Source of the DNA: Cognatundibacterium jejuense
GTDB lineage: Bacteria; Pseudomonadota; Gammaproteobacteria; Burkholderiales; Burkholderiaceae_D
Reading direction: 5' to 3'
Length of the DNA: 64,000 nt
Assembly (NCBI RefSeq): GCF_014284255.1
Contig: NZ_JACOFV010000006.1
Location: 1 to 64,000, forward strand
Shown here: positions 26,250 through 34,616 of the stretch, piece by piece
How the letters are laid out: every line of letters starts with the position of its first letter
Position numbering within the stretch: the stretch's first letter is position 1
The notes under the pieces: model-generated
Told to the model about the DNA's origin: nothing
The model's database searches: none
What the model saw: the letters and a program-made list of their open reading frames with translations, nothing else
Position numbers and translations under genes: made by a program

Positions 26250-27734
26250 CTATTTTAATGATTGCCATAGCAAAAGAGCAGCATAGGCACGCCATGGCGA
26301 CCACAAGGCGGAACGCTCTAATAGTTGTTTCTCACTGCAGCGAATTTCAGCAGGTTCGCTTGCTTGGGCGGCCGCCTTTTGCAAACCCAAGTCGCCAGCT
26401 GGAAAGGCATCTGAAAACCTGAGCGCCCGCATTGCAATGTATTGGGCAGTCCATTCACCAACGCCGCGTATTTGCTTCATCTGCGTGATCGCTTGTTCCA
26501 GACCACGATCAGCGGCCTTTTCAAAACCGCCATCGAGGGCAAATTGCGCGACATTCTGCAAAGTAGCGGCACGTGCGCCTGGAATGCCAATACTCGCTAC
26601 TTGGTCGATCGATAACTGCGTTAACAACAGTGGTGTTGGAAAATGATGTGTCACTGCTGCAAAGGGCGTTGTCACTGCGACGCCAAAGCGCTGCACTAAA
26701 CGTCCCGCAACCGTGGTCGCACCAGCAACACTGACCTGTTGTCCGAGTACGGCACGGATCGCCAGTTCAAAGCTATCGAAGGCTCCGGGTACACGCAAAC
26801 CAGGCGTTTTCTGAATCTGACTAGCCAACATAGGATCTTCTTGCAAATGGCTGTGGATCGTTTGCGGATGGGCTTCCAGATCAAATTGTTGACGAATTTT
26901 TGCCAATAAAGGCATCAATACTGGTGTTAATTCTGGTGCTACTTGCAAGCAAATCTGGTTTTTTTCAGGCAAATGACTGACCTTCAACCAACCCGACTTT
27001 CCGTCCATTGAAACACTACGTACATAAGCCATACCCGATTTTTCTACGATTACCGTTTCCAACCCCGGCATGGCACGACCACGTAAATAGTGCATCAAGG
27101 CGTCCCATTCATACGGAGGTCGATATGCAAGACGCAGCGTCAGGCTTTCATCTGCGGAAGGTGTGGCACGCCGTACTTCACCCGGCGTCATGTGATAACG
27201 CTCAGAAAACAAAGCATTAAAGCGACGCACACTACCGAACCCAGCGGCAAAGGCAATATCAGCCATACTTAATGCCGTTTCTTGCAATAATTTTTTTGCA
27301 AACAGCAAACGCTGGGTTTGTGCCATTTCTACCGGGCTGACGCCAAATTCTTGCAACAAAACACGGCGCATTTGCCGCGAAGATAGACCAACCTGTTGTG
27401 CCAGCGTTTCGATGCTGGATTCATTGAGCGCTCCATTCGCGATTTTTTTCCAGATCGCATGGGCAAGATTTTGCTGTATCGCGTATGGTGCAAGTTCTGG
27501 CCGACAGCGCAAACATGGCCGGAAACCCGCGGCCTCGGCAGCTGCTGCCGTCGTAAAAAATATACATGATGTTTCTCGCGGCGTTTTCACACCACAAATC
27601 GGACGGCAATAAATCCCTGTGGTTTTGACCCCCGTAAAGAACACCCCGTCAAAACGGTTGTCGCGCGCCGCCAGAGCACGATAATAGTGCTGCTGGTGTT
27701 GTGCAAGTGTCGGGATATGTTTATCAGAGCTCAT
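26250..27734 (-). CDS. alkA: Ada methylphosphotriester domain - AraC HTH - AlkA glycosylase fusion
   Basis: A 494-residue bifunctional repair and regulatory protein. Residues about 10-85 are the Ada N-terminal zinc domain with all four cysteines (TGIYCRPICG and FRPCLRCRPEL), one of which accepts methyl from phosphotriesters. Residues about 100-190 are an AraC-type helix-turn-helix (GLSSRQMRRVL and DIAFAAGFGSVRRFNALF). Residues about 205-494 are an AlkA-type 3-methyladenine glycosylase with an HhH motif (MKQIRGVGEWTAQYIAMRAL) and catalytic Asp in FPAGDLGL. By analogy with Ada, methylation may switch it to activate its own operon; that is inference. The start lies upstream of ogt in the same transcript. 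Confidence 0.93.
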   Translation of the reverse strand: MSSDKHIPTLAQHQQHYYRALAARDNRFDGVFFTGVKTTGIYCRPICGVKTPRETSCIFFTTAAAAEAAGFRPCLRCRPELAPYAIQQNLAHAIWKKIANGALNESSIETLAQQVGLSSRQMRRVLLQEFGVSPVEMAQTQRLLFAKKLLQETALSMADIAFAAGFGSVRRFNALFSERYHMTPGEVRRATPSADESLTLRLAYRPPYEWDALMHYLRGRAMPGLETVIVEKSGMAYVRSVSMDGKSGWLKVSHLPEKNQICLQVAPELTPVLMPLLAKIRQQFDLEAHPQTIHSHLQEDPMLASQIQKTPGLRVPGAFDSFELAIRAVLGQQVSVAGATTVAGRLVQRFGVAVTTPFAAVTHHFPTPLLLTQLSIDQVASIGIPGARAATLQNVAQFALDGGFEKAADRGLEQAITQMKQIRGVGEWTAQYIAMRALRFSDAFPAGDLGLQKAAAQASEPAEIRCSEKQLLERSALWSPWRAYAALLLWQSLK

Positions 27735-27989
27735 GTTGAATTAGAAATTTGTTAAATACGCTGGTAACAAGGTGGCCGCGAATCACTCGTAACCATCGTC
27801 AGTAAAAGCAGGCTGCGCCAGACCTCTTTATACGCGGCCTCTCAGTTTTGATCTAGCCATTTTCGGACAAACAACTCTGTGTATGAACTCGCAATTCTTC
27901 TTCCTGCGCCACAAAATTATTGATTGAATTTTTTTAGTTTCGGCTAGTCTGATACTATTCAATTTCTCTTTTTTAATATATTAATTCAC

Positions 27990-30152
27990 ATGACCAAACC
28001 TCTGCTCATGCTGCTATGTTCTGCACTGGCAATTCAATCCGGTGTTGCAGCAGAAACTTCCGCGCCATCCACACAAGCTAGCCCTGTCAAAAAAACGCCA
28101 CATCCAAAAGCGCTTGCGACGAATCCTTTACTGATAAAAAGCACGCTGCCATTTGAATATCCAGTTTTCGATAATATTCATAATGAAGACTATGCACCCG
28201 CATTTGCAAAGGCGATGCGCGAAGAAGATGCCGAGATCAAAGCAATTGCTAATAACCCGGCGAAACCAAGTTTTGAAAATACCATCGTCGCTCTCGAGCG
28301 TTCAGGGCAAACATTAAAACGCGTCAGCACGATTTTCTTCAATCAGACTGGCGCCAATACCAATCCGTCATTAGAAGCTTTATCTGGTGATCTGGCGCCG
28401 AAGTTATCTGCGCACAGAGACGCGATCGTGTTGAACGCGAAATTGTTTGAGCGTATTCAATCCTTGATGGACAAGAAATCCAGCTTACATTTAGACGCAG
28501 AATCTGAACGCTTGTTGGATCGCTATTACGCAGATTATGTGCGCTCGGGTGCGAAGTTGTCCCAAGCCGACAAAGAAAAACTGAAATCCCTGAATGCCCA
28601 GTTGGCCACCATGGAAAATAAGTTTAACCAGAACGTATTGAAAGAAATGAATGCATCTGCTTTGGTCGTTGATACTAAAGCTGAGTTAGCGGGTCTGTCA
28701 GTGGCTGAAATTGATATTGCTGCCGCTGCTGCCAAGGAAAAAGGTCTGGATGGCAAATATCTCATTCCGCTGATGAACACCACGGGCCAACCCCTGTTGG
28801 CAACATTGGAAAACCGTGGCACCCGTCAGCATTTATATGAAGCATCGATCAACCGTGGTAGTCATGGTGGCGACGCAGATAATCGCGAAGTTACGTTGAC
28901 ACTGGCCCGCCTGCGTGCCGAACGCGCTCAGTTATTAGGTTACCCTAACTTTGCTGCCTATAGTCTGGAAGACGAAACCGCAAAAACACCAGCGGCAGTC
29001 AATAAAATGCTGAGTGGGTTAGCCCCTGCAGCGGTTGCGAATGCAAAAAAAGAAGCTGCTGAATTGCAAAAAATGATTGACGACGAGCATGGTGGATTTC
29101 AGCTCGCAGCGTGGGACTGGGCGTTTTATAGCGAACGTCTGCATCAACAAAAATTTGCGTATGATGACAGTCAGTTACGGCCGTATTTTGAATTGAATAA
29201 CGTATTGCAAAATGGCGTTTTTTACGCAGCCAATCAACTCTATGGCATCACTTTTAAAGAGCGTAAAGATTTGCCAGTGTATCAACCAACCGTGCGCGTG
29301 TTTGAAGTGTTTGATGCCGATGGTAAGTCACTCGCTATTTTTATCTCCGACATGTATGCACGCAGCAATAAGCGTGGTGGGGCATGGATGAATAACTATG
29401 TGGATCAGTCTGCTTTGTTCGGTTCCAAACCAGTAATTGCAAATCACCTCAATATTCCACAACCACCTGCTGGTGAACCAACCTTGTTGACACCAGATGA
29501 AGTTAAAACCGCATTCCATGAGTTTGGTCATGCGCTGCATGGTATGTTCTCGCAAGTACGCTATCCGCGCTTCTCCGGTACGAATGTGCCACGTGACTTC
29601 GTGGAATATCCATCTCAAGTCAATGAGATGTGGGCAGTTTGGCCTGAAGTATTAAAAAACTATGCCAAACACTATCAGACTGGTCAGGCAATTCCACAAG
29701 ACCTGGTCGACAAAATCATCGCCAGCGGCAAGTTTAACCAAGGCTTTACGACCACGGAATATATTGCAGCAAGCTTGCTGGATCAACGCTGGCATCAATT
29801 GTCGGCGAAGGATATTCCAAGCGACACGATGGCATTTGAAGCAACAGCGTTAAAAGAAGCAGGGGTTGATTTTGCACCGGTACCACCACGTTACCGTACG
29901 CCGTATTTCTCACACAGTTTTGGAGGCGACTATTCTGCTGGTTACTACGCCTACCTGTGGAGCGAAGTACTGGATGCCGACACCGTAGAATGGTTTAAAG
30001 AAAACGGTGGCCTCAGTCGCAAAAACGGTAACTGGTTCCGTCAGCAACTTTTGTCACGCGGCGGCAGTATTGATCCTATGCAATCGTTCCGTAATTTCCG
30101 TGGTCGCGATGCAAAAATCGAACCTTTGTTGATTCGTCGTGGTTTGAATTAA
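27990..30152 (+). CDS. dcp: M3-family zinc metallopeptidase (peptidyl-dipeptidase Dcp-like)
   Basis: A 720-residue exported peptidase. The first about 21 residues are a signal peptide (MLLCSALAIQSGVAAE), followed by a Pro/Ser/Lys linker. The M3 zinc site is FHEFGHALHGMFSQ (His510, Glu511, His514) with the third ligand Glu in the following SQVNEMWAVWPEVL helix, and substrate loops PPRYRTPYFSHSFGGDYSAG are intact. Dcp releases dipeptides from C-termini of short peptides. The signal peptide places it in the periplasm. It is a single gene with a terminator; the name is inferred from the overall pattern. Confidence 0.92.
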   Translation: MTKPLLMLLCSALAIQSGVAAETSAPSTQASPVKKTPHPKALATNPLLIKSTLPFEYPVFDNIHNEDYAPAFAKAMREEDAEIKAIANNPAKPSFENTIVALERSGQTLKRVSTIFFNQTGANTNPSLEALSGDLAPKLSAHRDAIVLNAKLFERIQSLMDKKSSLHLDAESERLLDRYYADYVRSGAKLSQADKEKLKSLNAQLATMENKFNQNVLKEMNASALVVDTKAELAGLSVAEIDIAAAAAKEKGLDGKYLIPLMNTTGQPLLATLENRGTRQHLYEASINRGSHGGDADNREVTLTLARLRAERAQLLGYPNFAAYSLEDETAKTPAAVNKMLSGLAPAAVANAKKEAAELQKMIDDEHGGFQLAAWDWAFYSERLHQQKFAYDDSQLRPYFELNNVLQNGVFYAANQLYGITFKERKDLPVYQPTVRVFEVFDADGKSLAIFISDMYARSNKRGGAWMNNYVDQSALFGSKPVIANHLNIPQPPAGEPTLLTPDEVKTAFHEFGHALHGMFSQVRYPRFSGTNVPRDFVEYPSQVNEMWAVWPEVLKNYAKHYQTGQAIPQDLVDKIIASGKFNQGFTTTEYIAASLLDQRWHQLSAKDIPSDTMAFEATALKEAGVDFAPVPPRYRTPYFSHSFGGDYSAGYYAYLWSEVLDADTVEWFKENGGLSRKNGNWFRQQLLSRGGSIDPMQSFRNFRGRDAKIEPLLIRRGLN

Positions 30153-30177
30153 GTTGATATTCTGACGCTTGATCGTT

Positions 30178-30214
30178 AAAAAGGGAGGTGCAAAAAATGC
30201 ATCTCCCTTTTTAA
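30178..30214 (+). terminator. Terminator of the M3 peptidase gene
   Basis: AAAAAGGGAGGTGCA pairs with TGCATCTCCCTTTTT; the hairpin starts 25 bases after the stop codon. Confidence 0.9.
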
Positions 30215-30360
30215 TAGGTTTAACCAGCATCTAGAGATGGTGCAACCCGCGCTACCAGATAGCCACAAAAAACAAAACGCCCGATGAAATTCATCAGGCG
30301 TTCGCAACTCTGTTCGCGCACAAGCTCTGTCAGGCTCGTTCGTCTGAGCAAAGCAAATAA

Positions 30361-30705
30361 TTATTCAAGCTTCCAGACAAAATCAACTTTTGCCCAAGTT
30401 TGTTCAGGCTTGCCATCCTTGGTACCTGGTTTAAATTTGCACTGTGCCAACGCGGTCAGTGCAGCTTTATCCAGGCTCTTAGAACCGCTGGATTTCTCTA
30501 CTTTAGAATCAACCACTTTACCGTCTGTACCAACCAGAAAACCCATGCCAACGGTACCGGTTTCTTCATTCATCAAAGCTGCTTTAGGATACTTTGGTGG
30601 ATCGCAAGACTTATTGTCCATGACTGGTGCAGTTTCTGCTGCCATTGCGGAAGAAGCTGCAGCGAGTAGCAATGATGCAATCAATGTAGAGAGCGATGAT
30701 TTCAT
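30361..30705 (-). CDS. Periplasmic stand-alone TonB C-terminal domain protein
   Basis: A 114-residue protein with a cleavable signal (MKSSLSTLIASLLLAAASSA) and then a TonB/TonB-like C-terminal domain: PPKYPKAALMNEETGTVGMG and SLDKAALTALAQCKFKPGT. It lacks the transmembrane anchor and Pro-rich spacer of true TonB, so it cannot transduce force from ExbBD on its own. Two cysteines (in KSCDPP and AQCKF) could make a disulfide. The ATG before the signal peptide was taken over an upstream GTG-type start. It lies downstream of the chemoreceptor on the same strand, 130 bases away. Confidence 0.85.
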   Translation of the reverse strand: MKSSLSTLIASLLLAAASSAMAAETAPVMDNKSCDPPKYPKAALMNEETGTVGMGFLVGTDGKVVDSKVEKSSGSKSLDKAALTALAQCKFKPGTKDGKPEQTWAKVDFVWKLE

Positions 30706-30835
30706 AATGATATTTCTTTTCGTTTCGAATAAATATAAAAAGTACTTATTTTTGATGCATAGGACTGACATTGCATGGTTCTGGCAAGTAGTGAACCTAA
30801 ACCTGCGCCAGACCAGCTATATCAGTCCTTAGGAA

Positions 30836-32605
30836 TTAAAACTCTTCCCAACCGTCATCCGCACCTGCTGATTTCGCATTTGATGAACTCGACGCGCTTG
30901 ATGTCTTAGTTGCTGGACGAGATGCAGGCAACGACTTCATCGGTGCGCGTGCTTTAGGTTTCGTGGCTCTCAAAGCTGGTTCTACACGTTTTGGCGCTGG
31001 CGCCTGTGCTGGACGATGCGTCAGTAAAGAGTCATTGCCACTCAATTTAAAGACGCTAACGACTTTCGCTAACTCAGCTGCCTGATCTTGCAAACTTTGC
31101 GCCGCCGCCGCTGCCTCTTCAACCAACGCTGCATTTTGTTGGGTCACGCCATCCATTTCAATAATGGCGTGATTGACTTCTTCAATACCGGCGCTTTGTT
31201 CCTGACTTGCTGCGGTAATTTCAGCGATGATGTCGGTCACGTGTTTCACGCTGCTGACCACCTGATCAATCGTCACACCCGCTTGTCCCACCAGTTTAGT
31301 ACCGACTTCGACTTTTTCAACCGAGGTATCAATCAAGGTTTTAATTTCTTTTGCCGCCGCAGCACTACGCTGAGCGAGGTTACGCACTTCGGCGGCAACC
31401 ACCGCAAAACCACGGCCTTGTTCACCAGCACGTGCCGCTTCCACAGCGGCATTCAAGGCCAGGATATTGGTTTGGAACGCGATACCATCAATCACGCTAA
31501 TGATATCGACAATCTTCTTGGATGATTCATTAATCGAGCCCATGGTGTCCACCACCTGCGCAACCACCACACCACCTTGACGCGCAACTTCTGAAGCAGA
31601 AGCAGCGAGTTGATTCGCTTCTCTTGCATTGTCAGCATTTTGTTTAACGGTGGTCGTCAATTCGCGCATAGAAGACGTGGTCTTTTCTAGCGAACTAGCT
31701 TGTTGCTCAGTGCGGGAGGACAAGTCCAGATTACCCATCGCAATTTCGCTCGATGCAGTTGCAATCGTGTCTGTACCGGAACGGACTTGCGCCACAATAT
31801 TAACAAGGCTGTCGCGCATGTTTTTCATTTCGAAAATCAGGCTATTTTGATCACCAGCAGCAACATCGATCGGGGCTGTCAGTTCACCAGCAGCAATCTG
31901 ACCAGCAATTTGAGCAGCATAACCTGGCTCGCCACCTAATTGCTTGAGCAAACTACGGCTGATGTACAGCGCCGCCACCACACCGCCAGCAAGCGCAATC
32001 AACCCCAAAATCAACATCAGACTAGTCGCTGCCTTGAATGCTGAGCTAGCTTCAGCGACGACCTGACCGTTGACTTTATCTTCCAAAGTCACTAATTCAT
32101 CCAAGGTATCTAACCAGCTTTGTTGTACCGGGCGTACTTTTTTAATCAAAGCGATAGTCGCCATTTCCTGATTATTCGCCAGACCTAATTCTTGTGCTTT
32201 TGCTGGCAAACCTGACGCCGCGCTTTCACGCTCGGTCAATTTGCTGATCAAGTCTTTCATTTCCTGACTTGGTACGCCGTCAGTTTCTGATAATTTCAAG
32301 AACTTTTCTTTGGCTTCAGAATATTTTTTGGATTGATCGGCAATTTTGGCCAGATCTTTTTCCATGTCTGCAGCTTCATTGAGGAGTGTCAGATTGCGTA
32401 AAGAGACCATGCGATCATACACAATGGCACGCATATCCAGCGCCAGACGAGTTTGTACATTACTGACATTTACGATATTTTCCAAACGGCCTTGAATCTG
32501 CGCCATTCTGGAAACACCGACGATCGTGACGGCAATGAGGAGTGCCAATACCAGAGCAAAACCTAGCCCCAGACGCTTACTAACGGTCATATTTGAGAAA
32601 TTCAT
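30836..32605 (-). CDS. Methyl-accepting chemotaxis protein with 4-helix-bundle sensor and C-terminal tether
   Basis: A 589-residue chemoreceptor of the Tsr/Tar type. Helix 1 ([20 protein letters not shown]) is followed by a four-helix-bundle periplasmic domain (about 35-190), helix 2 ([20 protein letters not shown]), a HAMP domain and the signalling hairpin [20 protein letters not shown] with [18 protein letters not shown]. After an Ala/Pro/Lys-rich flexible linker the last residues are DDGWEEF, fitting the xWxxF-type pentapeptide that docks CheR/CheB in E. coli Tar (NWETF). It probably senses small molecules at the membrane; the ligand is unknown. Confidence 0.94.
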   Translation of the reverse strand: MNFSNMTVSKRLGLGFALVLALLIAVTIVGVSRMAQIQGRLENIVNVSNVQTRLALDMRAIVYDRMVSLRNLTLLNEAADMEKDLAKIADQSKKYSEAKEKFLKLSETDGVPSQEMKDLISKLTERESAASGLPAKAQELGLANNQEMATIALIKKVRPVQQSWLDTLDELVTLEDKVNGQVVAEASSAFKAATSLMLILGLIALAGGVVAALYISRSLLKQLGGEPGYAAQIAGQIAAGELTAPIDVAAGDQNSLIFEMKNMRDSLVNIVAQVRSGTDTIATASSEIAMGNLDLSSRTEQQASSLEKTTSSMRELTTTVKQNADNAREANQLAASASEVARQGGVVVAQVVDTMGSINESSKKIVDIISVIDGIAFQTNILALNAAVEAARAGEQGRGFAVVAAEVRNLAQRSAAAAKEIKTLIDTSVEKVEVGTKLVGQAGVTIDQVVSSVKHVTDIIAEITAASQEQSAGIEEVNHAIIEMDGVTQQNAALVEEAAAAAQSLQDQAAELAKVVSVFKLSGNDSLLTHRPAQAPAPKRVEPALRATKPKARAPMKSLPASRPATKTSSASSSSNAKSAGADDGWEEF

Positions 32606-33125
32606 TGCGTAACTAGTCTGAAAAAATGGTTAAAACTAACAAAATCCCGGTTTTGCTTAGAATATCGGGGCAATATCAGCTGCTTAGGTAACGCTGACTA
32701 CCTCTTATCTTACTTCGACTAAATGCGCTTCGGAAATAAGATGTAAATAAATTTTCGAGATATAAGTCAGAAATATACTTGAATTTTACTTCGTGGAAAT
32801 GTCTTTTTTAAGTAGTTTCCACAACTCGAACTTGAGTACTGGTATTGCCGATAAAACTTATTATCAATTTAGCTCAATTTATTTAGAGACACGCTTTACA
32901 CGCAACTTAATTATGAATCGCAATTTGAAACATGACCTGAATTTTCTTTGTCAATTTTTGTCAATTTCGACTAAATAACTTCGAAAATCAAAAACCGTTT
33001 GCGCCTTGATAAGCAGCATCACTGATTAGATATAAGCTTACTTTAGCGAAATGCTAATCTTAAGGATAAACACGATGTCATTCCTGTCAACGTGTAATTT
33101 CACAACACTTCCATTCGGGGTTTCC
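32606..33125. other. AT-rich divergent region before the xdh operon
   Basis: Between the chemoreceptor and xdhA this region is AT-rich. It contains a tandem TTTGTCAATT repeat near 32950-32970 and AAGGATAAAC just before an alternative in-frame ATG at 33075 that would extend XdhA by 17 residues. No separate gene was recognised. Confidence 0.4.
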
Positions 33126-34616
33126 ATGTCCGGCAAGATTCGTTATTTCTTTCAAAAGCAAATTCATCAAGTCGACAATATTCCGACAACACGTACCTTG
33201 CTCCAACATTTACGCGAAGACTTGCATTGCACTGGCACCAAAGAAGGCTGCGCTGAAGGTGATTGCGGCGCGTGTACGGTGGTCGTTGGCGAAGTTAACA
33301 ATGGCCAATTGACAATGAAATCTGTCAACGCCTGTTTGCAGCTGATGCCAACACTTGATGGCAAAGCGATTTTTACTGTTGAAGACTTGCAAATCGGTGA
33401 AGACTTGCACCCTGTTCAACAAGCGATGGTCGAATGCCACGGATCACAATGTGGCTTCTGTACTCCGGGATTTGTGATGTCCTTATGGGATCTGTACCTT
33501 GATCGTGAACCACCCTGCGCACCATTGCAACGTAAGCAGATTGATATTGCCCTGTCCGGCAATCTTTGCCGCTGTACCGGCTATCGTCCGATTATTGACG
33601 CAGCACATAAAATGGAACAATTGCCACGCCAGCATTTCGATAAAAACGCTGTGCTGCGGATACTAAACACAATCGAGCAGAGCGAAACCCTCGACTACGT
33701 TCATGCTGGCCAACATTTCTTTGCCCCACGCAAGCTGAGCGACTTAATTGCGTTGCGCAAGACCTATCCACAAGCATGCCTGTTGGCAGGTGGTACGGAC
33801 ATTGGTATCTGGGTGACCAAGCAATTCCGCGATTTAGGTCATATTATTTATCTTGGTAAAGTCGTAGAATTACAACAGATCAGCGAAGAAAATGACACTT
33901 TAAAAATTGGTGCTGCGGTCAGCCTTGATGATGCATATCGCCATATTTGCCAGCACTATCCGCAAGAATTAAATGATCTATGGCAGCGCTTTGCCTCATT
34001 GCCGATACGTCACGCAGGTACGCTTGGCGGCAATGTAGCCAACGGTTCACCGATTGGTGATTCTATGCCATGGCTGATTGCCTTAGGCAGCCGTGTCGTT
34101 TTACATGGTGGTGCTGGTGAACGAGAACTGGCCTTAGAAGATTTTTATCTCGCGTATCAAAAGAAAGATCTGCAAGCAGATGAAATCGTCTCTGCGGTAC
34201 GTATTCCCTTACCGCGCGCGAATCTGATTTTCCGCACTTATAAATTAGCGAAGCGTTTTGATCAGGATATTTCAGCAGTCTGTGCTGCTTTTTCGGCAGA
34301 CCTGGTAGGTGACCGTTTAAGCAATGTGCGTATTGCTTTTGGCGGTATGGCTGCGACGCCAAAACGCGCACAGAAAGCCGAAATGGTCCTCAATCAACAG
34401 ACATGGAATGAAGCCAGTCTGAATGTCGCCATGAGTGCCCTGGCGGAAGATTACGCACCTTTGTCAGATATGCGTGCGTCCGCCGGTTACCGTTTGCAAA
34501 CTGCACAGAATTTATTGCGTCGTTTCTGGCTGGAAACCTGCCCGGATTCGCCGCTTACCACGCAAAGTGTGAATGCCTTTGCGAGTGCGAATATGAATGC
34601 GGCGGAGGCAAAATGA
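33126..34616 (+). CDS. xdhA: Xanthine dehydrogenase small (FeS/FAD) subunit
   Basis: A 496-residue subunit that passes electrons from the molybdenum site through two [2Fe-2S] clusters to FAD and NAD. The plant-type cluster ligands are in CTGTKEGCAEGDCGACTVVV, the second cluster ligands in QCGFCTPGFVMS and NLCRCTGYRPI; the FAD-binding domain follows with LLAGGTDIGIWV and LGGNVANGSPIGDS. The start given is the ATG before SGKIRYFF, the family's normal N-terminus; an upstream ATG at 33075 has a better ribosome-binding site. It overlaps xdhB by four bases (ATGA) and starts the purine operon. Confidence 0.94.
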   Translation: MSGKIRYFFQKQIHQVDNIPTTRTLLQHLREDLHCTGTKEGCAEGDCGACTVVVGEVNNGQLTMKSVNACLQLMPTLDGKAIFTVEDLQIGEDLHPVQQAMVECHGSQCGFCTPGFVMSLWDLYLDREPPCAPLQRKQIDIALSGNLCRCTGYRPIIDAAHKMEQLPRQHFDKNAVLRILNTIEQSETLDYVHAGQHFFAPRKLSDLIALRKTYPQACLLAGGTDIGIWVTKQFRDLGHIIYLGKVVELQQISEENDTLKIGAAVSLDDAYRHICQHYPQELNDLWQRFASLPIRHAGTLGGNVANGSPIGDSMPWLIALGSRVVLHGGAGERELALEDFYLAYQKKDLQADEIVSAVRIPLPRANLIFRTYKLAKRFDQDISAVCAAFSADLVGDRLSNVRIAFGGMAATPKRAQKAEMVLNQQTWNEASLNVAMSALAEDYAPLSDMRASAGYRLQTAQNLLRRFWLETCPDSPLTTQSVNAFASANMNAAEAK

